Shown here: positions 24,420 through 36,575 of the stretch, piece by piece
Numbering within the stretch: position 1 is the first letter of the stretch
Layout: the number at the start of each line of letters is the position of its first letter
From: Anaspis maculata
Taxonomy: Eukaryota > Arthropoda > Insecta > Coleoptera > Scraptiidae
Direction of reading: 5' to 3'
DNA: 64,000 nt
Assembly (NCBI GenBank): GCA_949128115.1
Contig: OX421963.1
Location: 33,897,979-33,961,978, forward strand
Notes under the pieces: generated by a model
Databases searched by the model: none
What the model saw: only the letters and a program-made list of their open reading frames with translations
What the model was told of the DNA's origin: nothing
Position numbers and translations under genes: made by a program

Positions 24420-24720
24420 GACTTACTCAGGGAACAAGCTCTCTGAATTATCCCTGAATTGTGGTGGAACCGGAAACGGAAATAATTGGTCAGGAAGAAA
24501 GTTCTCTGGATGATGCTCAAAGTCTGGTGGAACAGGGAATGGGAATAATTGGTCAGAAAAAAAAAGTTCTCTGGATGATACTTACATTGTGGTGGAACAG
24601 GAAATGGAAATGATTGGTCAGGAAGAAACTTCTCTGAATGATCTTCAAATTGTGGTGGGACCGAGAATAAAAACAATTTCTCAAGAAGAAAGTTCTCTGA
24701 ATAAGCCTGTTGAAAATATC
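24420..24720 (+). repeat. 63-bp tandem repeat with coding-like periodicity
   Basis: The word GGTGG recurs at 24463, 24526, 24591 and 24654, giving steps of 63, 65 and 63 bp. The units translate to a 21-residue motif rich in acidic residues (for example VVEQEMEMIGQEE then SSLDD). The 65-bp step contains extra A bases and breaks the frame. The last units run into an open frame ending at 24894 with a Lys/Glu-rich tail. It could be a decayed exon or simply a minisatellite; no domain is recognised. Confidence 0.55.
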
Positions 24721-26396
24721 GCTCAATATGATGATATGACGTCTCAGGACATTTTGATGAAGTCGAATGATTCCAAATGGGAAGCCAAGAAATATCGAAG
24801 AATTGAACAAAAGAAACGAAAGTTTGAGAAGGGTGAATGGGAAAAAGTTGAAAAATTACCAGTTCAAAATTGTGGGAATAATGAAACTAACTAGGAGCAG
24901 GGTTCGATGGACTACCCTTTGACTCGAGATTTGACCCCTCACGAGACCCCTCATAACTTCAAAAATGAAAGTCAAAAAGGTTTTTTATAAATTTTTGTCG
25001 GCTTCACAAAGGATTTCATACACCATAGCAGGTACTGTTTTGATCCTACTTCAATAAAATGTTCACGTACCCAATATTGAGAAAATAATGTGTAAGTCAT
25101 TTAGAAACCATTGGAAATCATTCGGAAATCTTTGGAAATCATTAGAAATCTCTGGAAATTTTGTCAGTGGCACCCCACTGATTCAACATTCCACGGAAAA
25201 ATGTGAATATATTGTAAGGGGCTTCAAAAAAAGATCAACAAGGCTCTGCTTTTTGCTCAAAGAATAGCGGAAGACGGAAGCACAGCACTTCTATATAAAA
25301 TAAAATATGTTTTACTCGATAGAAAACTTTCCGCTGACTTTTCGATGGCCAATTGTAACGTTTTGAATCAAACATCGACAAATTGATTCGAGTTTCAGTA
25401 GATAACACAAATAATATCTCATCTGTAAATGGCACTTTCCCTCGGAATTACCTCACAAGTCTAATGGCGCCTCCTCCCCCGTTTATGTGCCTCATAGTTA
25501 CAAAACATTCAGACATCTGTTCAGTTAATGACGTCTCTAAATATATCGCTTCGCAGTAATCGCCGTAATTGAAATCAGTTGTCAGATAGTTTGCAGAACC
25601 GCAGCGTGCACCATCTAAATTTCCCCCAGCGCGCCGCTGAAATAAATGCTAGGGAGCTTTCCAGGGGCGCGTCGTGCGCGCTGAAACGGGACGGACGTGG
25701 AAAACGGGAAAGAGAGGGTGAAAGTTGACACGGTTGAGCGACAGGCACGCTCTGCTAATTATTGATGCACCACCAGGAATAGCTTAAAATGCATTCATCA
25801 CGTTTGAGTAGTTTCCACTTCACTTGATTTTAAAATTGCTACATCAAATTGATCATTCATATTCAAATGACTCGTCGTCACTGTCTCCGAGAGAATATCG
25901 TGGAAAGTCGAGTTGGCTTTTTCGTTGATTTCGTCCACAGAAAGGTTAATATATAACCGATATCTGGACGGGAGGCGGTAATGGCGACTAATACTTCGTA
26001 TCATAACTGTCAAGGTATGTATACTATTTTATTCACAATGAGTCAGCAATCGATACATTCCTAACTTTTAAAAAGTTGAAGAGAGAATGATTCCTCACAG
26101 ATTGGAAAATAATGTCACTTTCGGACCACGCACCGAAAGTGACATATGAAGATAGGTGATCTGATCTGAACAGCTGGCGCGGAGCATTGCTGGATGCGTT
26201 GTCTGAAAAGGTTGCCTATGCCTACCTGATGAAACCGTTTGATGCGAAAAACTTCAAATAAAGCCAATTATTTGCATTAAAACTGGATCATTGTGAATGA
26301 AGTTCTATACATGCCACGGAGTGAAGCGTCATTATAGCCTACGGGATTCTATCTCACCTCGGCATGCCTCGGTAATATATTAAATTCCTTGGCTGC
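24721..26396. other. No gene recognised; one perfect hairpin
   Basis: Anonymous apart from the GGAAATC patch at 25105-25160 and a perfect 13-bp hairpin at 26112-26145 (ATGTCACTTTCGG, 8-base loop, then its complement). The hairpin may be a MITE remnant. Confidence 0.45.
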
Positions 26397-26399
26397 AAT

Positions 26400-27524
26400 T
26401 AGTGGAGCGAAATCGGCCTGAAAAGTCGTCGTTTTTTTTTTGAAGGTATAACAGCACCAAACCTTATAGGTCTTATAGAGAATTAAATTCCACGTATCTA
26501 TGGTCATTTTGGGGATGATCTTGTGGTAGGGACCATTTTTATGGGTAAAAAACCTCAAAAATTGAAAATGAGCAGTTCAGCATTCACAACGTTATATTTC
26601 TGGATCCAGTTGAGCTATCGGTCTGTTCTTTTTTTTAAATAAAAGTACATGGAAGAAACTTTCCAATGGTACATCACTGACTGAAGATAATTGTTCACGA
26701 ACGTGTTTATAGAACAATAAACATTATATTGACCAAAAATGCAGTCCCTTTTTGACCATGCGAAGAACTTCTTTCCTCGTAGGAATTTTTAGATACAACC
26801 TGCGAGGAAAATGGAGCCGAAATATCAGAGAAAATTTTAAAGAAAGTTTTATTGATCTAGGCCGTATAGTTTGTCAATTATGAATTTTTTTCTGGCGCAT
26901 TGAGTTGGAACGTCGCCCGGCGAGTGCTTGCATACAGTAAATCGCCGCGCCGTGCCGCGTTCACTATTTGTTATGCGGCGATTTACTGTATGCAAGCACA
27001 CGCCAGGCGACGTTCCAACTCAATGCGCCAGAAAAAAATTCATAACTGACAAACTATACGACCTAGATCAATGAAACTTTCTTTAAAATTTTCTCTGATA
27101 TTTCGGCTTCATTTTTCTCGCAGGTTGTATCTAAAAATTCCTACGAGGAAAGAAGTTCCTCGCATGGTCAAAAAGGGACTGCATTTTTGGTCAATATAAT
27201 GTTTATTGTTCTATAAACACGTTCGTAAACAATTATCTTCAGTCAGTGATGTACCATTGGAAAGGTTTTTAAATGTACTTTTATTTAAAAAAAAAGAACA
27301 GACCGATAGCTCAACTGGATCCACAAATATAACGTTGTGAATGCTGAACTGCTCATTTTCAATTTTTGAGGTTTTTTACCCATAAAAAAGGTCCCTACCA
27401 CAAGATCATCCCCAAAATGACCATACATACGTGGAATTTAATTCTCTATAAGACCTATAAGGTTTGGTGCTGTTATACCTTCAAAAAAAAAACGACGACT
27501 TTTCAGGCCGATTTCGCTCCACTA
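26400..27524. mobile_element. Foldback element FB2, 1125 bp, 3-bp TSD
   Basis: A near-complete palindrome whose ends are TAGTGGAGCGAAATCGGCC and its complement, flanked by AAT on both sides (26397-26399 and 27525-27527). The arms of about 550 bp meet near 26960, with CAGTAAATCGCCGC against GCGGCGATTTACTG at the centre. Matching open frames appear at 26349-26558 (minus) and 27366-27563 (plus) only because the arms mirror each other. No transposase. The TAG start and 3-bp duplication are shared with the elements at 30925, 44312 and 56185. Confidence 0.85.
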
Positions 27525-27592
27525 AATGGGACGCTTTCTACCTCAGTATGTAATATACTATAACTCACAATCATTTACGCATTTCTATAATA

Positions 27593-29804
27593 CACTTCTG
27601 AGCAAAAGTTAAGGGCCACTTTTTCAAATGTGAATAACTCACAAACGCTTTTTTTGATTTTGACGAATTTTCGCACAGAGGTGGTCTTGTGTGTTGTTAA
27701 GACAAGTGTGGAGTGGTGCACTCACCAATCCATAGGTTTGTGGTAGAGAGGTCTTCGACTGTTGCTTTGCAGAAATGCGTAATTTTTAGTGAAATCAAAG
27801 CATTGGATTTTGGACAAAATGGAGATTCATCCAATAAAAAACGTCTAGTTTGCTTTGTTACAATGTTCTTAAGCAAGTACCATGCTAAGTTTGTTCATTG
27901 ACATCTTTCATCTTCAAATTTTGACCATCAATCTCTTCTTGTGGCTTAAACAATGTGTGAGGCACTACTCTGCATGCTTTTGGTTGCATACAGTTCAGTC
28001 GTGTATTTCTTGTGATTTTGCGTCAATGTTTCGTGATTTTGGCCACTCTAGAGCCTCAAAAACAATAAATCCTTTATGCAGACTGTTACTAAAGAACAAA
28101 AACAAGAGAAAAAAGCTCACAAAAATGTCAAAATCTTGAGCACTGACAAGAAATAAGTCATAATTTTCATCACATGCCGATAAAACACCTCTACAGTGAC
28201 CAAAGAAGAAATGGTGATTTTTCTTCAGTTCTTTTGGGGAAAAGACATTTACGGGGTGTCGCCAAGAGGCCAAGCGCAAAAACGATGAGTGACAACCTTG
28301 ATTGATTATTTGCCATCAATATTCAAGAGTTTAAATCACTTCAACGCCATCAGGCCCTTTCGAATGCGAAGATGTTGAAAAATTAACTTCAAGTTTGTTG
28401 CTCTGCACTAAGTGAACCCATGGACGGATATGGATGATGGCCATACTCAGAGATGTGTATAAGCCTTGTGTTCAAATGTAGAAACCACCAAGAGCATCTG
28501 GCGACGCAAAAATTGAAAATCGATGTTTGTTTGAACCTTTGCAGTGTGAAAAACAGCTCAAATCAAATGACGTTCTCAATCGGAACTGTCGTCTTTCGTA
28601 ATTGTACAGGAACTGATCAAAAATATTCCTACTCACACCATGATAGAGCCACCCCCATTCGGAATCCTGAGTGGAATGCAATCTGCATGAAACCGCTGTC
28701 CACGACGACGACGACATCATACACGACCGCTCTAGTCGTTTCCTGTCAGAGAGATACGTGTTTTACGTTCGTCGTTTTAGACCAGTCCCTGTACAATTAC
28801 GAAAGACGAACAATGCCGATTGAGAACTTATTCGATTTTAGCTGTTTTTCACACTGCAGAGGTTCAAACAAACACCGATTTTTAAATGTTCACGTTGTCA
28901 GATGCTCTTGGTGGTTTCTACACTTGAACACAAGGCTTATGCATATCTCTGAGTATGGCCATCATCCATATCCGTCCATGGGTTCACTCAGTACAGAGCA
29001 ACAAACTTGAAGTTAATTTTCAACTTCTTCGCATTCGAGAGAGCCTGATGGCGTTGAAGTGATTTAAACTCTTGAATATTGATGGCAAATAATCAATCAA
29101 GGTTGTCACTCATCGTTTTTGCACTTGGTCTCTTGGCGACACCCCGTAAATGTCTTTTCCCCAAAAGAACTGAAGAAATTCACCATTTCTTCTTTGGTCA
29201 CTGTAGAGGTGTTTTATCGGCATGTGATGAAAATTATGACTTATTTCTTGTCAGTGCTCCAGATTTTGACATTTTTGTGAGCTTTTTTCTCTTGTTTTTG
29301 TTCTTTAGTAACAGTCTGCATAAAGGATTTATTGTTTTTGAGGCTCAAGAGTGGCCAAAATCACGAGACATTGACGCAAAATCACAAGAAATACACGACT
29401 GAACTGTATGCAACCAAAATCAAGCAGAGTAGTGCCTCACACATTGTTTAAGCCACAAGAAGAGATTGATGGTCCAAATTTGAAGATGGAAGATGTCAAT
29501 GAACAAACTTAGCATGGTACTTGCTTGAGAACATCGTAACAAAGCAAACTAGACGTTTTTTATTGGATGAACCTCCATTTTGTCCAAAATCCAATGCTAT
29601 GATTTCACTAAAAATCACGCATTTCTGCAAAGCAACAGTCGAAGACCTCTCTACCACAAACCTATGGACTGGTGAGTGCGCCACTTCACACTTGTCTTTA
29701 CAACACATAAGACCACCTCTGTGCGAAAAATCGTCGAAATCAAAAAAAGCGTTTGTGAGTTATTCACATTTGAAAAAGTGGCCCTTAACTTTTGCTCAGA
29801 AGTG
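27593..29804. mobile_element. Long palindromic Tc1-type element, 2.2 kb
   Basis: Terminal inverted repeats begin CACTTCTGAGCAAAAGTTAA and continue into arms of about 1.0 kb that pair along their length; the centre is near 28698. It is flanked by TA (27591-27592 and 29805-29806), the Tc1/mariner target. The 185-codon open frame at 28453-29010 simply crosses the palindrome centre. No DDE transposase blocks are visible, so the Tc1 label rests on the TA target and end sequence only. Confidence 0.8.
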
Positions 29805-29806
29805 TA

Positions 29807-30531
29807 GTAATAAAGGTATTAGAGGCGTGTGTTGTGTAATCATACGTCCATGCATGATAAGTGAATAGCGCTGCAGGTCGACGGTGAACTTTCTCAAGAA
29901 CCTCTGGCCGAAGGCACGTACGTCGACAGCAAGCCTTATGCTTTCAACGCCCGTAGTGCCCTAAGCGTTTTACGCCATACTTGCACAGGTTGTACACATC
30001 AAGAACTGATTTTTTTATGCCAGATCATCAGCTTCAAAATTAGTTTGCATCTGAGATCTGAAACTATGGTCATGTGGTCTGCGGGATTTGAAGAGGACCC
30101 TGAAGCGGATCTTTTCAAAAATATAACGACACGTCGTTACGAAAAAAATCCTTGTTGTGCAGAAAAGGATTATTTTGTTCAATAACGTGTCTTGTATCAT
30201 CAGAGATGTTATGATTGAAACAACAATAAAGTATGACGTAAATAAAATTACAAATGAGAAGTGGCTGTAAAATTTTGGCAATTCAACTAATTAGAGTGCA
30301 GACTACTTTCGCAAATGTCACAAAAGGATCCCAAGCCAAAGGCTAGTTTGCCCATGCTTAAACAGAAAATAGCCCATGCAGTACGCAGTGACTGATGAAA
30401 AAAATATGTAATTTGACTGATCTGTCAATGTGTGCGACAATCAAGTTATAGAGCGCTCTGTTACTTTTAGACCAAGATATAGAAGAGCTATTTTCCACTC
30501 TTATAAGTTATTAATTGATCAATAATAACTA
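29807..30531. other. No gene recognised upstream of LINE-A
   Basis: No ORF1-like protein or promoter of a LINE is visible. An in-frame stop (TAA, 30526-30528) lies two codons before the first LINE-A codon used here, consistent with 5' truncation of the LINE at about this point. Confidence 0.5.
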
Positions 30532-30924
30532 TTGCCGGTCGAGGGCACCGTTCGGATTCTAAACCTCAACATCAGAAGCCTGCGAAACAAAGAAGGGTCC
30601 CTGGGACTTCTCCTTCATAGTTTGAAGTATCCAGATATTGTGTGCTTAACGGAGACTTGGCTTTCGGAAGATGAAATGACTGTTATAAATATTGAGGGAT
30701 ATCGAATTGTATCGTTTTTTTGTCGGCTGTCGTTGCGTGGTGGCGGTGTTGCTATCCTTGCAAAGAATCATATGCGTTTTAAAAATAGAAGAACCCCCTT
30801 TCCGGCGAAAGTAGAAAGAATTTTTAAGTTTGCTGAAGTTGAATTTTATCACGCTGGGGGTACCTTCATAGTCAGTTGTTTTTACCGTTTGCCCGATTGT
30901 TGTTTGAAGTCTTTTACTGATAAC
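30532..30924 (+). pseudogene. LINE-A ORF2 segment 1: endonuclease N-terminal part
   Basis: Encodes the first 131 codons left of an apurinic-endonuclease-like domain, which nicks the target DNA so that reverse transcription can start there. The family's Asn block is seen as LNLNIRSLRNK and the catalytic Glu block as CLTETWLSEDE, followed by GGGVAILAK and VSCFYRLP. The frame opens at a TTG, not ATG, with an upstream stop, so this is a truncated fragment rather than a true start. It is cut between codons Asn and Ile by the insertion at 30925-42761; the AAC of the Asn codon is the duplicated target. The reading phase is kept when the insertion is ignored. Confidence 0.85.
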
Positions 30925-31167
30925 TAGTGGGGACGGTACGCGACGAAAATCCCTTGGATACTGCACTTTTGAGTAGAGCTATGAAACTTGGCACATAGTT
31001 TCTAGGGACCATAATAAGAAATTTCGCCCGATATTCCCAAAAAAAAATTCGAAGGAATCCGTTATATAGGCCCCTTTTTCCAAAATGGCGTCCAAATTTT
31101 GAAAATTGGCGATTGGTCGTACAGTGGCAGTAGGTATGGCGGCAGTTGAGGCAGACGTTTCTAGGGA

Positions 31168-31425
31168 CTTTTATCTGGTGACTTTTGGTTGGCAACACTG
31201 AATCTAGTGACTTTTTTGACAGGTCGTTAAGCATTGGATCTGCATTACCGGCATTTGACAGGTGGCGCGGGAAATTTGAAAAGTTCTTAGATCATCTGGT
31301 GACTTTTGGTTATTATCACTGAATCTAGTGACTTTTTTGACTGGTCGTCAAGCATTTAATCTGTATTACCGGCATTTGACATGTGGCGGATTTTAACGTG
31401 CGGGAAATTTGAAAAGTACGTGGAA
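31168..31425 (+). repeat. 120-bp duplicated unit, left arm
   Basis: The word TGAATCTAGTGACTTTTTTG occurs at about 31199 and 31319, each followed by GGTCGT(T/C)AAGCATT and TACCGGCATTTGACA. The mirror copy lies at about 39934-40191. Confidence 0.7.
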
Positions 31426-31614
31426 TTTGGATTTGACAGGTTAGGTCACAGATTGTGTTCGGCAGGAGACATTTGTTAGCTTGAAAGCGCGGGATGTTTG
31501 AATTCCCTATACCTACTGGAGCACTCCTCATTGTATCTTAACCCTTGCAAACTCTCAAGTGGTTTGGTTTCAATAGTTATTTTTGGTATATAAACGCAAG
31601 CAAATAGAACCATT

Positions 31615-32650
31615 TTATTGACAGATCAATATACTGTGCTAGTTACATAGACAATAATTACATACAGTTCAGGGTAAGACCTCAACATCATGATTTATTC
31701 GTAGTTTAATTCACATAACTGCTTTCATAGACAATTATATTAAATTCAAAATAAAGCACAAACAGGTGATCATAAACAAATTTACAGTGCTAATTATACA
31801 TACAAACAATAATTACTAAAATTACTTGGAATCGAAGTACGTTCGATAAAATTTCTTAGTTGCTTACATAGACAATTACGTCAAATTAAAATAAGGCACA
31901 AACAGGTGATCGTGGACGATTTTTCATAGCTGAGTATACAGGCATCAACTACCTAAAATCGAAAAACATCTAATACATGTTCTTAGTTGCTTACATTGAC
32001 AATTACGTGAAACTTGAAATAAGGTACAAACAGGTGCGCATGATTGACTTTTCATAGCTAAGTATACAGACATTACTTACTTGAAATCGAAGTACATTCA
32101 ATACAAGTTTCTAGCTGATTACCGTATACCATTACATGAAATTTGAAATAAGGCACAAACAGGTGATAATAAACAAATTTACATAGTTGATTATACATAG
32201 AAGATATACACACGAACATAAAATCGGAGTACATTCGACTATTTCTTAGTTGATTACATAATATACAATTACATGAAATTCAAAATAGGGCACGAAGAGG
32301 TGATCATAAACAAATTGACAGTGTTGAATAATACAAACTTGAATTACTCAAAATCGAAGTACATTCAATACAATTTCTCAGTTACTTACAAAGGCGATTA
32401 CGCGAAATTCAAGTAAGGCCAAAACAGGTGATTATGAGCGATTTTCATAGCTGATTACACAAACATTGAATACTTTAAAATAGGAGTAGGTACTTTTAAT
32501 ACAATTTCTTAGTTGATCATACCATATAAAATTATTTGAAATTTGAATTAAGGCACAAACAAATGATAATAAACGAATTTATAGGGTTGATCACACAAAT
32601 ATCAATGACCTGAAATCGAGGTACATTTTCAATACAATTTCTCAGTTACA
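31615..32650 (+). repeat. About 131-bp tandem array, left arm
   Basis: The word GGCACAAACAGGTGAT or a variant recurs near 31761, 31895, 32021, 32150, 32286, 32415 and 32551. Each unit also contains ATCGAAGTACATTCAATACA and a TTACATGAAATT-like stretch. About seven to eight diverged units. Confidence 0.85.
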
Positions 32651-32988
32651 AACATCATTTGCCCAAAGTCTAGGTACACTCAACACGACAACTTGATGGT
32701 CAGCAGTTCTGATGTGCCGGTCGCGAGGCAGAATGTGGGATTCTTCATCATTATTGGCCACAATCAACTCCTTCATGAAGCCAAAATTGAGTAGCTTGGA
32801 ATTCTTATAGCTCAGTTTGATTATTTTCACTTTGCAAACGACATCACTTCTATTCTCGGGTGCTGGGAAGGCGAAGAGGCCCACATTTTCTTAGAGAAAA
32901 TCGTTGATAGTGTGAATTCAGTAACTGGATCAGGTTGACAGTATAATTCCAGTTATTGTAGTTGTGATGAGAACATTCCAGGTCAGTA
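32642..32988 (-). pseudogene. Possible second exon, left arm
   Basis: Mirror copy of 38371-38717, including the same poly-T acceptor and both overlapping frames. It differs by a few bases, for example Val instead of Asp near the C-terminal end of the second frame. Confidence 0.3.
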
Positions 32989-35038
32989 CTACAAAAAAAA
33001 AACAAAAATTGTATCTAATGTCTAACAGGATATTATAATACAAGTTTCATAAGACATAGTATTTTTGAAGGGTACAGAAAATGAACAAGTGAATATGCCT
33101 CCACGGCCGTGAGGCTTATTGTTTGTAGGTATATGCATTTCAGCTACCTGAGAAGTCGCACCCAAAATAACGGCTCTTGCCAACATGGAATTGGTTGAAG
33201 GCCTTTTTCTTATAATTCATAAGGTTATGACGGTATTACGGGAGCATAATTATTGAAAATGAAACATGCTAATTGTCGCAAGGCCCTTAAGGTCGTGAGT
33301 GGCGTGACAATATCCACCATGTAAATCGTGGTAATGAATTTGAATTTGAACAATCTATACTGTTTATCCGCGTAACCAGTCTTTTTTTTTATCAACTGTA
33401 GTCATACCACAGAATTTTAACAAGAGATTGATTTTTTTTTCAATAAAGTTTGACCATCGAGTCTGTGGGTTATATATATTTTTTTTTTGCATAAGCAGGA
33501 GACATTACATTGAAAAAGATCGATGGAATTAACTAAGCTTTGCGTGGGGTAGGTATAATATACAGCGAGCCGCGGCTTTGCAGTCGTTTTCAAAAATCCG
33601 AAACTATCGACCAGGGGCCTGTATCGAAATAGAATTTTTTGTCAAAAGAAAGTTCAATTCTTTTCTAAATATAACCCGTACATATAGTAATGTGTTTCCA
33701 TAAGAATATGTACCTAAATAAATAAATTGTCCGCATATACATAGTGAAAATTAAACTTACCCAAAAAAACACAAACACGGCACAGCACCAACCCATGAGG
33801 CTGCTAGATAACGAATGCGAACGCACCACCACCACCTGTCGACTGGGTGGTTGTTCGTAACTTCTTACCTGAAAAGCCCTGAGCTATTTATTTTTTTACC
33901 TGAAAGATCGTGTCTCAACAGGCATTTTTAGTATCATATGCACATATTCACGGAGCCACCAGATAATCAATAATTATTATATAAATAGAAACTTCATTTA
34001 AAAATTACTTTGTGCTTATCACATAATGCTCCGACTTGAAAAATATCAGCGCTGAATTTTGTCAGTCCAGTACGGCAATGTAAAAATAAAAAAATATAAA
34101 AGATATAAGTATTCAGGAGCTCAAGGTGTTGAAAAGATGTTTAATTAAAAACTATTAACATATGGACAAATTTACATAAAAATACCTAATGTTTTTCAAT
34201 GCTCAAAGGTATTGGCCTAAATGTTAGCGATTATCGATTGCATTGAGTACACCTGCCTACTGAAGTTTTTCAAGTACCTGAGGGTCTAATATAAACGACT
34301 CTAGCAAGCCAGCATTTTATAAGAATTTTCTACTTGACCGACCTTGAATTTTCAATAAATACCCTTTGATTACCAGGTTGAGAAAGAACGAATAAATACG
34401 AGAGGTAGCCAGTAGTGTAGGTAGCGCGACCGAAGAAATTAACAAGAGAGTTTTGCAGCATTGCCCACCCGCTGACGACTGCTCTTCAAGCTACAAATAT
34501 CTCCGGATCAAATATGTACCAAGCCATATGCGTAGTATCAGAATGGGGCATCTAAATACTCAACTCGGCCCTTCCAGGATGTACCTATGGGAGAAGTTTG
34601 TGCAAATAAAAATACGCACTAGTTATTGGTTACAGCTTTTTTCATTTCAGATTAAAAACATTTCCATACCCCTATCCTTACCTTAAATATGAAAGATTTT
34701 ATTGTATCTATCTATGTACTAACAAGACTCTAAGAATTTTCATTCACATGTTCGAAAATATTTGCAGTCATTTCTTACAATAATTAAAGGGTTTGACTGT
34801 CGAAGAGACAAATATGGTTTCGCCAGCTAATGATGTTGGATATAAGAATCCAAGCTCGCATAGAAGGTCGAACGCAACCCGTTGACGCCTCTAATATTAT
34901 TATCCCACTTTCTCGTCGTCTTCCTTCCAATAAAACTACCTCGCCAACATTAGAACTTTTGGAAGTTTTTGAATATACTAACTCATCTGTAACTACGCCT
35001 GGGTCGGTAGGACAACCATATTCTTAATTTTTTTCAAT

Positions 35039-35323
35039 TCACTGAAATTCTTTGCCACTTCTCTTGAGGCTGGAACCTAACTTGGAGAGATTTCTATAGG
35101 TCCTTATTAGTGCAGATTGACCTTTTGTCGAGAATCCAAATCGGTAGCAAGAAGCATCATGGACAAAGTCGTCATCACCCATTTCATCATCCATTGTCTC
35201 ACCACTGTCCATCGTTTTCAGATTTTGAGAAAAGGTTACTTCTAATTGATAAGATCTCGAGTGTATTGCAGATGTAGATGAACTGGTTCCGCACCTACGA
35301 CGTTGGAATTTTTTTGTGTCCAT
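35039..35323 (-). CDS. Unrecognised 94-codon open frame, left arm
   Basis: Mirror copy of 36036-36320 with an identical 94-residue translation, so the element carries two copies in opposite orientation, both reading away from the centre. Function unknown. The continuation past the stop (toward 34784) is also mirrored. Confidence 0.35.
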   Translation of the reverse strand: MDTKKFQRRRCGTSSSTSAIHSRSYQLEVTFSQNLKTMDSGETMDDEMGDDDFVHDASCYRFGFSTKGQSALIRTYRNLSKLGSSLKRSGKEFQ

Positions 35324-35663
35324 ACTTGTTTTGTTGAAGATATGTTAGCTCGGGACATATTCTTCAAGAAAACTGAGCTATTTTCAATATTTTGTAGGAT
35401 ATATGCGATGGCAGGGCCTTCTTCTCTCTAGTTTCTCGCACCAAGCGTGCTAACATAGATTTTAAAATACCGAAAACTCGGGCACTTGTTCTAACCTAGG
35501 TCTCTCGAAGGACTTTAGTTATAGCGCTTTGAATTTTTTCGGAAATATTTCTCTTGCTTTCTGCAGCTCTACCTTCTATCGTTATCAAAAGCTCGATCAT
35601 TTCTGGATATTTTGCTCCCGCTCATTCAAATATACAGATACTCTTCATTTCACGTTTTACTTA

Positions 35664-35695
35664 AAATAATGGTGAGATTATTCATCATGCTGAGA
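35664..35695. other. Palindrome centre, 32-bp unpaired spacer
   Basis: The stems end CACGTTTTACTTA on the left and start TAAGTAAAACGTG on the right. The 32 bases between do not pair with each other, apart from short AATAATG/CATGAT-like similarity. A transcript would fold into a stem of about 4.5 kb with this loop. Confidence 0.9.
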
Positions 35696-35758
35696 TAAGT
35701 AAAACGTGAAATGAAGAGTATCTGTATATTTGAATGAGCGGGAGCAAAATATCCAGAA

Positions 35759-35995
35759 ATGATCGAGCTTTTGATAACGATAGAAGGTAGAGCTGCAGAA
35801 AGCAAGAGAAATATTTCCGAAAAAATTCAAAGCGCTATAACTAAAGTCCTTCGAGAGACCTAGGTTAGAACAAGTGCCCGAGTTTTCGGTATTTTAAAAT
35901 CTATGTTAGCACGCTTGGTGCGAGAAACTAGAGAGAAGAAGGCCCTGCCATCGCATATATCCTACAAAATATTGAAAATAGCTCAGTTTTCTTGA
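35759..35995 (+). pseudogene. Coding-like frame next to the palindrome centre, right arm
   Basis: From an ATG at 35759 one frame gives 33 residues rich in Lys, Glu and Ile (MIELLITIEGRAAESK at the start), then a TAG, then 44 more residues (including VFGILKSMLARLVRETREKK) to a TGA at 35993. The composition is helix-like and protein-like on both sides of the single TAG. The mirror copy is on the minus strand near 35364-35600. I recognise no family; it may be a decayed gene. Confidence 0.3.
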
Positions 35996-36035
35996 AGAAT
36001 ATGTCCCGAGCTAACATATCTTCAACAAAACAAGT

Positions 36036-36575
36036 ATGGACACAAAAAAATTCCAACGTCGTAGGTGCGGAACCAGTTCATCTACATCTGCAATACATTC
36101 GAGATCTTATCAATTAGAAGTAACCTTTTCTCAAAATCTGAAAACGATGGACAGTGGTGAGACAATGGATGATGAAATGGGTGATGACGACTTTGTCCAT
36201 GATGCTTCTTGCTACCGATTTGGATTCTCGACAAAAGGTCAATCTGCACTAATAAGGACCTATAGAAATCTCTCCAAGTTAGGTTCCAGCCTCAAGAGAA
36301 GTGGCAAAGAATTTCAGTGAATTGAAAAAAATTAAGAATATGGTTGTCCTACCGACCCAGGCGTAGTTACAGATGAGTTAGTATATTCAAAAACTTCCAA
36401 AAGTTCTAATGTTGGCGAGGTAGTTTTATTGGAAGGAAGACGACGAGAAAGTGGGATAATAATATTAGAGGCGTCAACGGGTTGCGTTCGACCTTCTATG
36501 CGAGCTTGGATTCTTATATCCAACATCATTAGCTGGCGAAACCATATTTGTCTCTTCGACAGTCAAACCCTTTAA
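36036..36575 (+). CDS. Unrecognised open frame, right arm (94 codons plus read-on)
   Basis: ATG at 36036 opens 94 codons to a TGA at 36318. The product is basic at the start (KKFQRRR), serine-rich, then strongly acidic (METMDDEMGDDDF-like, around residues 40-55), then basic. The same frame continues past a second stop (36333) to 36575 with protein-like sequence containing GEVVLLEGRRRESGIIILE. The two stops lie within 18 bp of each other, so a single damaged spot may split an older protein of about 180 residues. The downstream part has no Met start. No domain recognised; the identity of both arms does not show selection, because the arms are near identical throughout. Confidence 0.35.

Noticed and set aside
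28453..29010. 185-codon open frame
   Set aside because: It reads through the centre of the 2.2-kb palindrome; mirror sequence, not a protein family.
29868..29885. GCTGCAGGTCGAC, resembling a cloning polylinker
   Set aside because: Only a short PstI-SalI-like match with no vector sequence on either side; chance is sufficient.
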